Part shown: positions 1-11,200 of the stretch, piece after piece | Numbering within the stretch: the first letter of the stretch is position 1 | Layout of the letters: the number at the start of each line of letters is the position of its first letter | Source: Tricholoma matsutake | Lineage: Eukaryota > Basidiomycota > Agaricomycetes > Agaricales > Tricholomataceae | DNA length: 64,000 bases | Assembly (NCBI GenBank): GCA_026075535.2 | Contig: AP026550.1 | Location: 8,184,001-8,248,000 of the forward strand | Direction: 5' to 3' | Made by a program: the position numbers and the translations under genes | The notes under the pieces: model-generated | Database searches by the model: none | What the model saw: the letters and a program-made list of their open reading frames with translations, nothing else | What the model was told of the DNA's origin: nothing

Positions 1-376
1 TTTTTATTTTATTATGTTGAATTATGCTACATTACGCCAAATTATGCTAAATGATGCTACACTTTGATAGCATGAGAATTTTATTTCGCACGCATCAATA
101 TGTACATGCATGTATGAGTGCATCAGTAACAACAAAGTACAATATATGTAACATAATATATAAACCCTAAATATATGCCTAGGGGACCCCAGTTGTGTTC
201 TCTTATGTATTCCATTTATGCTTGTGGTGTGAATGGCCTATCTCAACAAACTCACCTATTAATAACCCCTCACATCAAAATCATCAGTTCCCCAATCACG
301 CACGTGGATCCTGCCCCCTTCTTGTAGAGAGAACCTGCATGGTCTTAGCTAGCAGATAGTGGGTGTCACCCTAACA
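1..376 (+). repeat. 5' LTR of gypsy-1, left end cut by window edge
   Basis: Positions 1-376 align without gaps to 14301-14676, so this is the downstream 376 bases of a 412-bp LTR whose first 36 bases lie outside the window. It ends in CCTAACA, the inverse of the TGTTAGG that opens the 3' copy. I count 26 base differences from the 3' LTR, and 19 of them fall at sites explained by loss of CpG. No primer-binding site that I recognise follows 376. Confidence 0.93.
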
Positions 377-862
377 GAAGAACACAACTTCCCATATCAG
401 TGCACCTTCTCTTACTTGCGCATACATCATTGTTTCACCATGCCACATCCAATTACTCATCCTTTCAGCATGACCCGGAAGTACTTGTATATACATAATC
501 TACCTTTTCTTTCATAAGCCGATGCCAGGCCTTGCCTTACATTGAGACTGCCAGTGATCGAGAGGCAGCGCTTATCATTAGGACAGCTGCAACCAGACAA
601 CTGATTGGATCTGGTTTAGTCATGATTTACATCACTCTATTTGGACGATTATTTTAGTTACAAGCCAAATTCAGTGTTATCCCTGAGATCAGGCACTGTT
701 GAAGGGGTTATTGATCTGAAGTGTCAAATTAGGCACCTGATGAACGACGAACCATTGATGAACAATCGACAAACAATCACATGACCCGTAAACGTTTGGA
801 GAGGTCTCAAAGAACAAATCTTGAGTTTGTCGAAGAAGTGATTCATCACAGATTTTACCATT
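377..862 (+). other. gypsy-1 untranslated leader
   Basis: This is the stretch between the 5' LTR and the first gag codon. It contains no long ORF and no recognisable gene. By position it should hold the primer-binding site and packaging leader, but I could not match the bases after 376 to a tRNA 3' end. Confidence 0.6.
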
Positions 863-1974
863 ATGTCTGAACCCTCAACTTCTAATCCTGGTCCTAATCC
901 TGTTCCCACACCAGCACTAGAGGCGAAAATTGATGCACTGTAATGTCGCAATTAGTGTCAGTGTTGGCAGCATCACAGCCCAGACAAGTGGAAGTACAGC
1001 CAGAGACGACAGGAGAAAGAGATGATGAGATGGAGGAGATGGTGGAGTGGATGTCACAGGAGGATGAGACGGCGGAGAAATCTGGAAATGGAAAAGCATG
1101 CTTACCTAAGTATGTGCCTCTGCAAATCTTTGATGGTACCATGGAGAATACAAAATCCTTCATCAGCTCTATAGTATTGTACATCCATGGGAGGAAGCCA
1201 GAATTTTGTACAGCCGAGTCTAGGATTATGTTTGCTCTCTCATACATTCAGGGGGGGAAAGCACAGTTCTGGAGAAATGAGGCTATTAATCAAATTGCCG
1301 TGGGAAATAAACCATTTGCAACCTTCAAGGGATTTCTGGAGAGATTGGAGGCACAGTTTGGGGACCCTAATCCAAAGGCGACAGCCAATGCTAAATTAAA
1401 GACCATGTGCCAAGGTTCCCAGATGGTGTGGGAATTTATTTTGCAGTTCAAAGCAGAAGCTTTGCAGACAGATATGGGAGAAGCCGCATTGGTAGAGTTT
1501 TTGAAAGCAGGATTAAATCCCTCTTTATTCAAGTCTATCTACCGACTACCTTCTATGCCAGAGAAGTTGGATGAGTGGTATAATAATTGGGCAATGCACC
1601 TTGACCAGCAATATCGGCAGGAACAGGCGGAGTCAAAGTTGATGTATGGAAGTAGTAAATTTGGAAAGTCATCAGGAGGAAAGTCCGAGAAAGGAAAGGT
1701 GCCTCAGGCACAAACTCTGAGGGCACAGCCATCGGCCATGGCAGTGACACCTATAGTTGCAGAGTCAGCAGCACCAGCAGAGGCAATGGAGGTTGATCAA
1801 GCAGGGAGACAAGCTCCACTTAAATGTTTTAACTGTGGGCAGTTAGGACACATCGCTAGGAATTGTAGGCAGAAAAGACAGATTAGGGAAGCTACAATCG
1901 AGGAAGTGAAGCCAGAGGAAGGCAGGCAGAAGAATTTTGTGGAAGAGTCCCAGCGAAGGTTTCCCCATTGGTGA
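863..1974 (+). pseudogene. gag: gypsy-1 Gag (frameshifted near 941)
   Basis: Gag forms the particle that packages the element RNA. The likely start is ATG 863, with a Pro-rich beginning. That frame reaches TAA at 941-943, while the rest of the protein runs open from 943 to 1974 in another frame, so a small indel sits at the junction. The main body has the retrotransposon Gag fold region (about residues 60-240 of the downstream frame). A CCHC zinc knuckle, CFNCGQLGHIARNC, lies near residues 295-308. Protease and the remaining pol domains follow downstream on the same strand. Confidence 0.85.
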
Positions 1975-3224
1975 CCCAGAATTGTTACAATGTATTAGTA
2001 TCTGAGGAAACCCAGAGTAGATCAGAAAAGGAAATCAAGGAGGAGTACAACTGTTGCAAATCACATGACAAAGAAAATTGCCAAGCACTATTTCCAAAAA
2101 CCCCTAAATTCTTTATTTGCTCTGTGCAAATAGAACCCAAAATCACCTTGACTGTGGGACTGAAGACAGTGGACACAATTGATGTGGAATAGGGCAAGGC
2201 AGGGGTTACCCCTGGGTATCAAATCTCATACCCTTACCCCTACCCCTGAACACCCTACCCTTAGGGGTAAGGGTATGGAAACATATAAGGGTTGCCAAGG
2301 GTATGGGAGGGTTTGTCAAGGGTACAAGGGTTTGGCACAAAATCAACATATTCAGAGCAAAATTCATTTGAAAAGTGTTGATAACTATTGTATTTACTAT
2401 TAATATCACATATTAATACCTCTTATTAACATATGAAAGCCATTATCATGTTGGACAATCCCAAAATCTGAATTTAATTGATGAAAATCTTGAATATGAG
2501 TCTTTGTAGCTGAAAAAATCAAATGATATTCTTACATAAGCATACCCCTGGCATACCCCTGTACCCTTACTAAGGGTACAGGGGTATGCAAGGGTATGAA
2601 CTTCCAAACCCCTACCCTTACCCCTCATACCCTTCGCCCAAAAACACAAGGGTATACCCCTGCCTTGCCTTATGTGGAAGTGTTGCTTGATAGTGGTGCT
2701 ACAGGATTATTCATTAATCAGTCCTTAATTACCAGAAATGGTATTAACACATGCAAGCTGGTGCAACCTATAATGGTGTACAATATTGATGGAACAGTCA
2801 ATCGTGGAGGAACTATTGAGGAGGAGGTGACTATGGTACTAAAGTATCAGGAGCATCAGGAGCAAGCTGTATTCGAAGTGTGCAATCTTGGGAAAACCAA
2901 TCTAATAATAGGATGTCTGTGGTTATGGAAGCATAATCCTGAAATTGATTGGAAAACTGGGAAAGTACAAATGACTCATTGTCCTAAGGAATGTAATGTG
3001 TATGGGAGGAAGATGAAGAAGGAAAAAAGGAAAAAGAGAGAGAAAGAATATCTGAGGAAGTATTCTGTTACGATGGAGGAAGTGGAGGATGAGGAAATGC
3101 CAAATGGGGAAGTTCCAGTCATGATTGAGAAAGAAGAGCAGAAGCAAACCTTTAGAGCAATTCATGGAGGACAGTCGTGGGACAAGAATATTGTGAAGGT
3201 GGAATGTACGAATAAAGAAAGGAG
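1968..3224 (+). pseudogene. pol: gypsy-1 Pol N-terminus and aspartic protease, split by a MITE
   Basis: Reading resumes at 1968 and runs to the MITE at 2190. After the MITE the same protein continues with VEVLLDSGATGLFI, the D-S-G active site of a retroviral-type aspartic protease, and then the usual ILGxxWLxxHNPEIDW-like region. The target duplication ATGTGGAA lies on both sides of the MITE, so the uninterrupted coding sequence can be inferred. The linker to reverse transcriptase is abnormally short: about 180 codons present in the related gypsy-2 are missing near 3196. The copy is dead. Confidence 0.85.
2190..2671 (+). mobile_element. MITE copy 1, hAT-like (482 bp)
   Basis: A 482-bp non-coding insert with inverted ends: TAGGGCAAGGCAGGGG on the left, and the right end read in reverse gives AAGGCAAGGCAGGGG. 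It is flanked by ATGTGGAA at 2182-2189 and 2672-2679. An 8-bp duplication with short TIRs suits the hAT superfamily. The interior is rich in CCCTTACCCC/GGGGTAAGGG telomere-like runs, and it holds a perfect 19-bp-arm palindrome at 2551-2589. Related copies lie at 42091-42323 (partial) and 52936-53417 (full, opposite orientation). The ORFs read through it are not genes. Confidence 0.88.
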
Positions 3225-3622
3225 ATGAGTGGAAGGCCGCATTTGCCACACATCGAGGATCCTTCAAGCTGCTTGTCATGTTTTTTGGGATGACTAATAG
3301 TCCCCGACCTTCCAAAATATGATGAACGACATTTTCAAGGACATAATAGACAAAGGTGTGGTAATAATATTTATTGATGACATTCTGATATTCACAGAGG
3401 ATGAAGAAAATCATGAGGTGATAGTGCAGGAGGTGCTATGAAGGTTAGCAGAGAATGATCTATTTATGAAACCAGAGAAGTGTGTGTTTGGGACAAGCAA
3501 GATTGAGTTCCTAGGATTATTGATCGACCCTGATGGGATCAAAATGGATCCAATCAAGGTACAGGCAATCACAGATTGGCCTGCACCCACCCATGTCAAG
3601 GAGGTTCAAGCCTTCTTGGGAC
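3196..3622 (+). pseudogene. pol: gypsy-1 reverse transcriptase, palm region only
   Basis: The reading starts at [14 protein letters not shown], so the N-terminal fingers (motifs 1-2) are deleted. A one-base loss after TNSP shifts the frame. The catalytic box reads FIDDILIF and is intact. TGA at about 3439 replaces a residue that is Arg in relatives. The sequence stops at AFLG, where element A1 is inserted, and resumes at 5982-5990. A Ty3/gypsy RT is certain from the motifs; function is lost. Confidence 0.87.
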
Positions 3623-3893
3623 AAGGTCTTTACACTCCCCCACCTTTCCTAGTGGACTCTGACTGGACTGACCGGAGTCCGACCGGAGTCCGACTGGAGT
3701 CCACTGGGACTGGTCACCAGCCAACTGCCTGCAAAGTTGCCAGTCCAGTCCCAGTCCAGTCCGACCGGACTCCAAGTGGAATCCACTCAAACACTGGATT
3801 CCACTCGGACTGGTCCAGTTGGAGTCCAGTTGGAGTTCGAGTGGAGTCCAGTTGGAGTCCAGTCGGGTTCCGCTGAAAAAGTGTGTAAGAAAA

Positions 3894-3985
3894 GGAATTG
3901 AACCCAGATCCCCATAGGTTGCTTATGTAATCAATCATGATGCACAATATAACTGTTACACCACAGTACCTTGTGTAAGGCATCA
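3894..3985 (-). repeat. tRNA-like module near the left end of A1
   Basis: Read on the minus strand, GGTGTAACAGTTA resembles a Pol III A box and GGGTTCAATTCC a B box, about 60 bases apart. There is no intact acceptor stem, so it is tRNA-derived rather than a tRNA gene. The 3' side points toward the left end of the element. The same module recurs in A2 at about 58010-58110. Confidence 0.5.
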
Positions 3986-4099
3986 TCTACTTGCATTAGG
4001 TACCGTGGTGTGGCTGTGTATGACAAAGCATATTGCTGCGTCATCAAATGTGCCAGCTCATCACTCACCACCACCACCGTCGACACTGCCTCCCTCCCT

Positions 4100-5130
4100 C
4101 CTCTCTCTACCACCACCACCACTGCATGGACACCCACTGCCACTGCTCCCATGCCCAATCCGCCATCATCACCACCCGCAAACAAGCCGAATGGATGGGC
4201 CCTAGGTAAGTTTTTTTTTGTTTGCTTTTTGTTTTTATAAACTAACTAACCAGTTTCTTTAGTTTTCTAGGTTATAAACTACTGGTAACGATGCCACCAC
4301 CCACAAACGAGCTGACTGGATGGAACACGGACCCAAACAACGCAGATCGCATCGTTTGGGCCCTACGTAAGTTTTTTTCATTTGCTTTTTGTTTTTATAA
4401 ACTAACTAACTCGTTTCTTTTGTTTTGTAGGTTCTACTCTACTGGTAACGACCGATGGCCAGACGTGAGACAACCCCACACACCCACCCCACCGCCTGCA
4501 AGCCCCTGCTCGTAGGGTGGATCGTGAGTGTCACCAGGACCCCCAGAATGCGAAGCAACGGGGCCAACGACACACCACCCACCTCCAGCCCCTTGAGCAA
4601 CTGCTTGGGGGGTGGATCACAGATGGAATGGAGGTGACGACGGCGAACAACAACAGGGCAATGCCGATGCCAACATGGAACAATGGGGATCAACCCAGAC
4701 CCGACGACACCCATGCCAGCCCCCTCCTCCCCATCCAAATGGGATGTGAGGGTGTCAATAAAGGGTAGGAGATGGCAGAGGGGTAACAGGAGACCTGTGG
4801 AGCAGGATACCCACCTGGTAAGCACCCACCTACCCCCTCCCTCGCATGCCACATCACTGACCCCTCCCCCCAACCCCTCCGAACTAGGAGACCCGCAAAA
4901 CCGACAACACACCCACCCCACACCGATGAGCACCTGCTCGTTGGGTGGATGGTGGGTAGACCAGGGCTATGACAACCACGGCACCCATCCCCATGCCTAC
5001 GAGCCTCTGCTCATAGGGTGGATGACGGGTGCGGCTTGCTACGGCGACAGATGCGTGCGAGGAGGGGTGGGCGACGACACCCACCCCAGACCGCATCCCC
5101 CAACCCCTCCTCCCCTGCATTTTGCATGGG
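4100..5130 (+). other. intron-bearing and hairpin modules inside A1
   Basis: Two near-repeats of an exon-like block are followed by intron-like sequences at about 4206-4270 and 4365-4430. Each intron has a GTAAGTTTTTTT donor, an AACTAACTAAC branch-like run and a TTTTCTAG or TTTTGTAG acceptor. Four hairpin motifs (centres near 4505, 4600, 4933, 5006) follow, plus a block containing CCATCCAAATGGGATGTGAG. Predicted peptides are low-complexity Pro/His/Thr and I assign no protein. The same modules occur in A2, B, C and at 29.6-30.4 kb. Confidence 0.6.
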
Positions 5131-5454
5131 GAGGGGTCTTTATTATTTTTAATTTATCTCTGCCCCCCCCTCGCACTGAATGCGAGGGGTATATATATTG
5201 TAGTACTTACGAATCCCCCCCTCACACTGAATGCAAGGGGTTTAGTTTTTTATGTACATAGTAGTAATCCCCCCCCCTCTCACAAGATGCGAGAGGGGTT
5301 TTTTTTTGTTTATTATTATATTATACCCACTCCCTCGTGTCCTACACGAGGGATGTGGTTAATTAAAAATTTTTGATCTTAATTGTTTAAAAAATGCCTC
5401 CTCGAAGAATATGAAAAGTTGAGTCATAAATAAACCTTATATTGATCCCCAATA

Positions 5455-5545
5455 AATCTCCTGTGGGTCAAGTGGTTGAGCACACTTGTTTGGTTTGTCA
5501 TGTGATTCCTTATGGTGAGGTCTTGAGTTCAATTCCTGCAGTACA
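5455..5545 (+). repeat. tRNA-like module near the right end of A1
   Basis: TGGGTCAAGTGGTTGAGCAC (A-box-like) and TTGAGTTCAATTCCTGC (B-box-like) are spaced as in a tRNA with a long variable arm. The module is on the plus strand, its 3' side toward the right end. Homologous modules lie at 34575-34655 (minus, element B) and about 59568-59660 (A2). Confidence 0.55.
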
Positions 5546-5631
5546 CAAATTTATTTTGTGGGTACTTTATGAAATTCACCAAGTCCAAAGTCCTTTGAGC
5601 TTATATCTAATTGACTTATCATTTGGTTGCA

Positions 5632-5852
5632 CTCAGACTCCAGTTGGACTCCAGTCAGACTCCAGTTGGACTCCAGTCAGACTCCAGTTGGACTCCAGTC
5701 AGACTCCAGTTGGACTCCAGTCAGACTCCAGTTGGACTCCAGTCAGACTCCAGTTGGACTCCAGTCAGACTCCAGTTGGACTCCAGTCAGACTCCAGTTG
5801 GACTCCAGTCAGACTCCAGTTGGACTCCAGTCAGACTCCAGTTGGACTCCAA
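5632..5852. repeat. 22-bp tandem array, about 10 units, in A1
   Basis: Unit CAGACTCCAGTTGGACTCC plus AGT, repeated head to tail about ten times with almost no divergence. The unit is the subterminal repeat of the element, amplified. A2 has only one or two units at the matching place, near 59745-59790, so the array expanded after the copies separated. The Ser/Gln-rich ORFs over it are artefacts. Confidence 0.93.
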
Positions 5853-5989
5853 TGGGGGATTGAACTCTACATGACTTAGTGTAGTTCAATTGGACTCCAC
5901 TCAGACTCCACTCGGACTCCAGTGGACTCCAGTCAGTCCAGTCGGAGTCCACTAGGACAGGTGGGGGACTGTAAAGTACTGCTTGGGAC

Positions 5990-7859
5990 TTGCAAATGAT
6001 TATTGTCGCTTTGTGCACAATTTTTCCAAAATTGCTGCACCCTTACATAACCTTACACAAAAAGGAGTAGTGTGGAGGTGGGGAGAGCAGCAGCAGACAG
6101 CATTTGAGGAGTTGAAGAGGAAGTTTGTGGAGGGACCAATATTAGCCCCAGTAGATTTCACACACCCTTTGCAAGTGGAATCCGATGCATCCGATTTTGC
6201 TACTGGAGCGGTATTATAATGTTGTGCAAAGATGACAAATGGCATCCTTGTGCATATTTGTCCCAAGGGTTGAATGATGTGGAGAGGAATTATGATGTGC
6301 ATGACAAAGAGATGTTGGGGATAATACGAGCATTGGAGGTGTGGAGGCATTATTTGGAGGGATGTATGCATCAGATTGAGATCTGGGCGGATCATCAAAA
6401 TCTGCAATACTTCATGTCCGCTAAAAAGCTTAATCGCCGGCAAGCGCATTGGGCACTATTCCTATTGCATTTCAATTTTCACTTGGTCCACAAAGTGGGA
6501 AGCTTAATGAGGAAAGCAGATGCATTATCCAGACATATTGATCATAAAAGGGGGGTGGAGGAGGACAATAAGAATGTTACCTTACTCAAACCCGAATACT
6601 TTTGCATTTGCACTATGCATCAAGGGCATCTATTAATAGATAGCTTGGAAACGGAAATGTTGTCTAAAATTAGACAATGTTTGGAAATGGATGATGAAGT
6701 AGTGGAAGCTGTGAAAGCTCTGAAGGGAGAGAAGAAAGGTAATATTAAAGGAGATGAATGGGCTGAGGAACAAGGGTTGGTGTTGTTTCGAGGAAAAGTG
6801 TATGTACTGAAGGATCAGGATTTGCGAAGGGAGATCGTCTGGTTACATCATAATACGCCAACTGCTGGACACCCAGGAAGATGGAAGATGTTGGAATTAG
6901 CAATGAGAAATTATTGGTGGCCCGGAACTCCAAAGTATGTGTTGGGGTATGTGGATGGATGTGATATGTGCATGAGGGGGAAGAAATTTCCAGAGAAACC
7001 TGCAGGAAAATTAATGCTGAACCCTATACGTAAAGTGCCATGGTGAGATATATCTGTAGATTTTATTACTGGATTACCCAAGGCTCAAGGGTACGATGCA
7101 ATATTTGTAGTATGCGACTGCTTCACAAAGGAGGTCCATATCATTCCTACCACTAAAGAAACCTCATCATTGGGCTTGGTGCACCTCTATCTACATCAGG
7201 TATGGCAGTTACATGGGTTACCTGATACTGTTATCTCTGATCACGGACCACAATTTGCTTCCACATTTATGTGAGAACTGAACAACATATTGGGAATTCA
7301 AACTAAATTATCTACAGTATATCACCCGCAGACTGATGGGCAGACAGAGAGAATGAACCAGGAGTTGGAGCAGTACCTATGTATGTTTGTCAACTACAGA
7401 CAAACTGACTGGCCCAAATGGCTGGCAATTGCCAAATTTTCCCACAATAACAAATTCCATTTGGCTACTTGTATGTCACCCTTTTTCATGAATTATGGAT
7501 ATCATCCTCGCATGGGAGTAGAACCCAGAAGGGAAGTCAAAGTACAGTCGGTAGAAGACTTTGTATCTAAGATGCAAAAGGTACAAGAGGAAGCAGAGGC
7601 AGCATTGAAGAAAGCACATGATGACATGATGCAACACGTGGATTGTACTCAAGCATGTGCTCCAGAGTACAAAGTTGGTGACTTGGTGTGGCTAAGTACC
7701 AAGGACCTGAATATTCCACAACCTTCAAGGAAACTTACAGAGAAACAAGTTGGCCCATATGCAATCTCTAAAGTAATCTCGCCTAATGTGGTAGTGCTAA
7801 AATTACCCCAATCATTCAAGATTGATCCTGAGCTTAACATATCCCACCTACGCCCTTAC
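5990..7859 (+). pseudogene. pol: gypsy-1 Pol: RT end, RNase H, integrase
   Basis: The protein continues from the A1 insertion with ANDYCRFVHNFSKIAAPLHN, then the RNase H region with ESDASDFATGAVL. A frameshift follows at about 6216. RNase H continues to DALSRH, then comes the integrase zinc site (H-H...C-x2-C, ending CDMCMRGK) and the catalytic core. D lies in VDFITGLP, D in ISDHGPQF and E in TERMNQELEQ. TGA stops interrupt at 7045 and 7273. The frame runs into HLRPY, where gypsy-2 is inserted, and joins in frame to the chromodomain at 13912. Confidence 0.9.
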
Positions 7860-8285
7860 TATAAGGGCAACCTAAGCCTCTAGCAAAGGGAAATCCGAAG
7901 TTAAAATTATACTACATAATACAGGCATTGGGGACACACCTAGCAAAGGGAAATCCAAAGAGAAAACTCTAAGGATCCCCTTGCTGATGCCCAGTATATG
8001 TGAAGACAACAAAAATCAAATATAACTTAAAAATAGAAAAAGGTGGAGATAGGTGGATCAAGGCTGCCGAATGACATCATACCAAGGGGTATGTGTCGGA
8101 AGGGGTACTCCACCTCTAAATATAAAAGTGTCAACATGTACAAACATGATAGCAAGGGAAAATTAGTAATAAAATCCGGAAAAATTATAGAAAATGAAGA
8201 ATAGAAGGAAATGAGGTGGGGAAAAATATAGGACAAACATAAAAAATAGGAAAAACACACAGGGCACCCCCCTAGTCCCCTTACA
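7860..8285 (-). repeat. 3' LTR of gypsy-2
   Basis: A 426-bp LTR, on the minus strand TGTAAGGGG...CCCTTATA. It differs from the partner at 13481-13906 at 8 bases by my count. The 5-bp duplication CTTAC flanks the whole element (7855-7859 and 13907-13911). A purine-rich tract ending GAGAGAGGGGGTGA abuts it on the internal side (minus strand) and is the likely polypurine tract. Confidence 0.95.
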
Positions 8286-8296
8286 TCACCCCCTCT

Positions 8297-11200
8297 CTAA
8301 GATGCATTGCCCCGATGCATTCGAAATCGCATACGACCAAAGTCCGTGACTTGAATGCGACGCGGTGCAGCAGTGTGCCATCGGTGGAACTCCTTGATTA
8401 ACTGAGGGGCATTTACGTCAGACTCTTCGACCCATGAGTTCTCCTCATACCCATAACCCTTCCAATGTACCAAATACTGGAGTTTTCCTCGATGCAAACG
8501 GCTGTCCAAGATTGACTCGACTTCGTATTGGGGTTCTCCCTCAATCACTGTAGGTGGTGGTGGTGGGTGTGAATGGCATCCCAGGAACAGATCTGGGGGA
8601 GCTGGAAGCAATTTGACGACATGGAAGATGGGATGGAGTCTGGACATGGAGGCTGGGAGGCGTAGACGATAGGCATGCATTCCAATGCACTTGACAATGG
8701 GGAAAGGTCCCAAGAAGTGATGAGCGAGTTTCTTGGATGGATGTGTAGTGGAGACATCACTGGAGTCAAGATAAACTCGATCACCAACCTTGTACTGAGG
8801 GGTTGGGGAGTGGCATTGGTTGTAAAATTGTGCCATGTCGTCCTTCACCTTTGCTAAGGCTGCCCTTGCCTCCTCCAAGCTATCCCTCATGCGTTCTGTG
8901 AACTCATTCACTGTCTCGATGTGTGAGGGAGTTTGGTGAGGTTCAAATCCCATGCGTGGATGTCGTCCAGTGTCTAAGAGGAAAGGGGTCTGTTGAGTGG
9001 AAGCATGGACATGGTTGTTGTATCCGAACTTGGCCAAAGGAAGGAGATCATCCCAATCGTCCTGGCGTTCATTGACAAAGAGGCAGATGTACTGCTCCAG
9101 TTCCTGGTTGACTCGCTCCGTCTGGCCATCAGTTTGTGGGTGATAAGCGGTTGAAGCGAGGAGTTTGATCCCCAGGAGTCGGTACAGCTCACGAGTGAAC
9201 TCTGCCATGAACTGAGGGCCATGATCCGAGAGGAAGGCACCAGGAAGTCCATGTAATTTCCACATGTGGTGGAGGTAGAGTCGAGTGGCACCTAGGGCAC
9301 TGACAGTGGTGTGAGTGGGAATGAAGTGAGCACGTTTTCCCACTGAGTCAACTGTGCACATCACCGCATCAAACCCGTTTGACTCTGGCAATTCCACCAC
9401 AAAGTCGATGCTGACAACATCCCAATGACTCTCTGGAACAGGAAGAGGGTGTAGCTCACCAATAGGCTTGCGACGAGGAACCTTGGTGCGTAAGCAAAGG
9501 TCACAAGTGCAACAATACTGACCAATGAGCCATGACATTTGTGGCCACCAATAGTTCCGTGAGGTGAGCTCCAAGGTCTTCCAGCATCCGGGGTGGCCAG
9601 CAATCTGTGAGTCATGGTGTTGGGATATGCTGTGCCGGCAAAGGTCTGGGTCATTGGGAACATAGATGTGATCCCTGAAATACAACAAGTCCTCCTTTTC
9701 AGCCCACTCTGCTGCACATAAGGAAAGGGTCGATCCCTTCCTCAGTTCTTTAACAGCTCGGGCGACAACATCCTCATGTAAACTGCTACGGTTTGTGCGA
9801 CGAATGTCATGTAGGATGTCCCACTCCTCGCCCTGGGGTGCAATGCCTTCCAGTGCCCGAATGGTGAACAGGTCTGGCTGCAACAGCACAATGTTTTGGT
9901 TGTCACCGCTGCCATCCCCATGGTCTGCACATCGGGATAGGGCATCGGTCTTCCCCATGCTGCGACCCGGACGGTGGTGCAAGGAGAAGTCGAATCTAGA
10001 TAGATACAGGGACCAACAAGCTTGACGACAGTTCAATTTCTTGGCCGTCATGAAGTACTCGAGATTCTTGTGTTCCATCCAAATTTCCACCTTGTGTTGG
10101 GCACCCTCGAGGAAGTGTCGCCACTCCTCAAGCGCACGCATTATTGCCAACATCTCCTTGTCATGGATCTCATAGTTTTGCTCTACAGCACTAAGGCTTT
10201 TGGAGTAGAATGCAACAGGATGCTACTTCTGGTCCTCCGGAGACTGCTGAGACAACACGGCGCCCATCGCAAAGTCAGAACTGTCGGCTTCTACACGAAA
10301 AGGACGTGAATCATCAGCAAAGGTAAGGATCAGAGCGGAAGTGACCATCTCCTTAAGCTTTTCGAACGCCTCCTGTTGTGCATTATCCCACCTCCATGCC
10401 TCCTTTCCTGTCAAGTTGAACAGTGGTCATGCATGATGTGAGAAATCCTTGATAAAACGCCGATAGAAATTGATGAAGCCCAGGAAAGACTGCATCTCCT
10501 TCTTGTTTGTGGGCGTCGGCCAAGCTGTGACCCCATTTACCTTGATAGGATCCATCTCCACTTGACCCTCCAAGATAATCAGGCCGAGGTACTCAATCTT
10601 GGTCCTTTCAAACTCGCATTTGTCCTGACGAAGGTAGAGTTTGTACCATCGAAGTCGCTCTAAGACGAGGCGCGTGATGCGACAGTGCTCTTCAACCGTG
10701 CGAGTGAAGATGAGGATGTTGTCGAGATAGATGCAGACAATGCCTTCAAGGATGAGGTCATGGAAGATGTCATTCATCATGGTCTGAAAGGTGGCAGGGC
10801 TATTAGTAAGGCCAAAGAACATGACAAGCAGTTCAAAAAGACCACAGTTGGTATGAAAGGCTGCCTTCCACTCATCTCCCTCCTTTATCCTCACATTATT
10901 ATAGCCCCAATGGACATCGAGCTTGGTGAAGTATCGGGCTCCATGGAGCTGGTTTACGAGTTCAGAGATGAGGGGTAGTGGGTAGCGATTTTTGACCGTG
11001 ATGTTGTTGAGCCTTCTGTAGTCTTGAACCGGTCGAAGTGAGCCATCCTTCTTCTTGACAAAGAAAAAGGGAGAGGCCATGGGTGACTTCGATGGTCGAA
11101 TACGTCCAGAGGCCAGGTGCTCGTCAATGAACTGGTCAAGCTGCCATTGTTCTTCCGGAGAGAGAGGATAGACCTTGCAGGATGAAGGAGTTGCGCCGGG

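Larger units (their letters stand above)
3623..5981. mobile_element. TIR element A1 (2359 bp) inserted in gypsy-1 RT
   Basis: Flanked by a perfect 8-bp duplication CTTGGGAC (3615-3622 and 5982-5989). Left end AAGGTCTTTACACTCCCCC, right end in reverse CAGTACTTTACAGTCCCCC. Beyond the TIR both ends carry subterminal arrays built from GGACTCCAGTTGGAGTCC-like units. The interior holds intron-bearing modules, four copies of a GAGC(N4)GCTC hairpin, and tRNA-like stretches near both ends. No transposase ORF is visible, so it is non-autonomous. The 8-bp duplication and CAGT... end fit hAT or KDZ mobilisation, which is inference. A2 at 57748-59907 is a second full copy. Confidence 0.9.

Noticed and set aside
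2596..2670. N-terminal extension of the gypsy-1 protease ORF
   Set aside because: These codons come from the MITE; the real protein continues across the insertion from 2189.
4005..5376. Pro/His/Thr-rich ORFs on both strands
   Set aside because: Low complexity and GC-rich composition keep several overlapping frames open; no conserved protein signature.
5632..5852. CRISPR-like regular repeat
   Set aside because: Head-to-tail units without unique spacers, in a eukaryotic transposon.
5442..5879. Ser/Gln-rich ORFs (SQTPVGLQSD repeats) in three frames
   Set aside because: They are translations of the 22-bp tandem array; all frames stay open because the repeat lacks stops. Not a protein gene.
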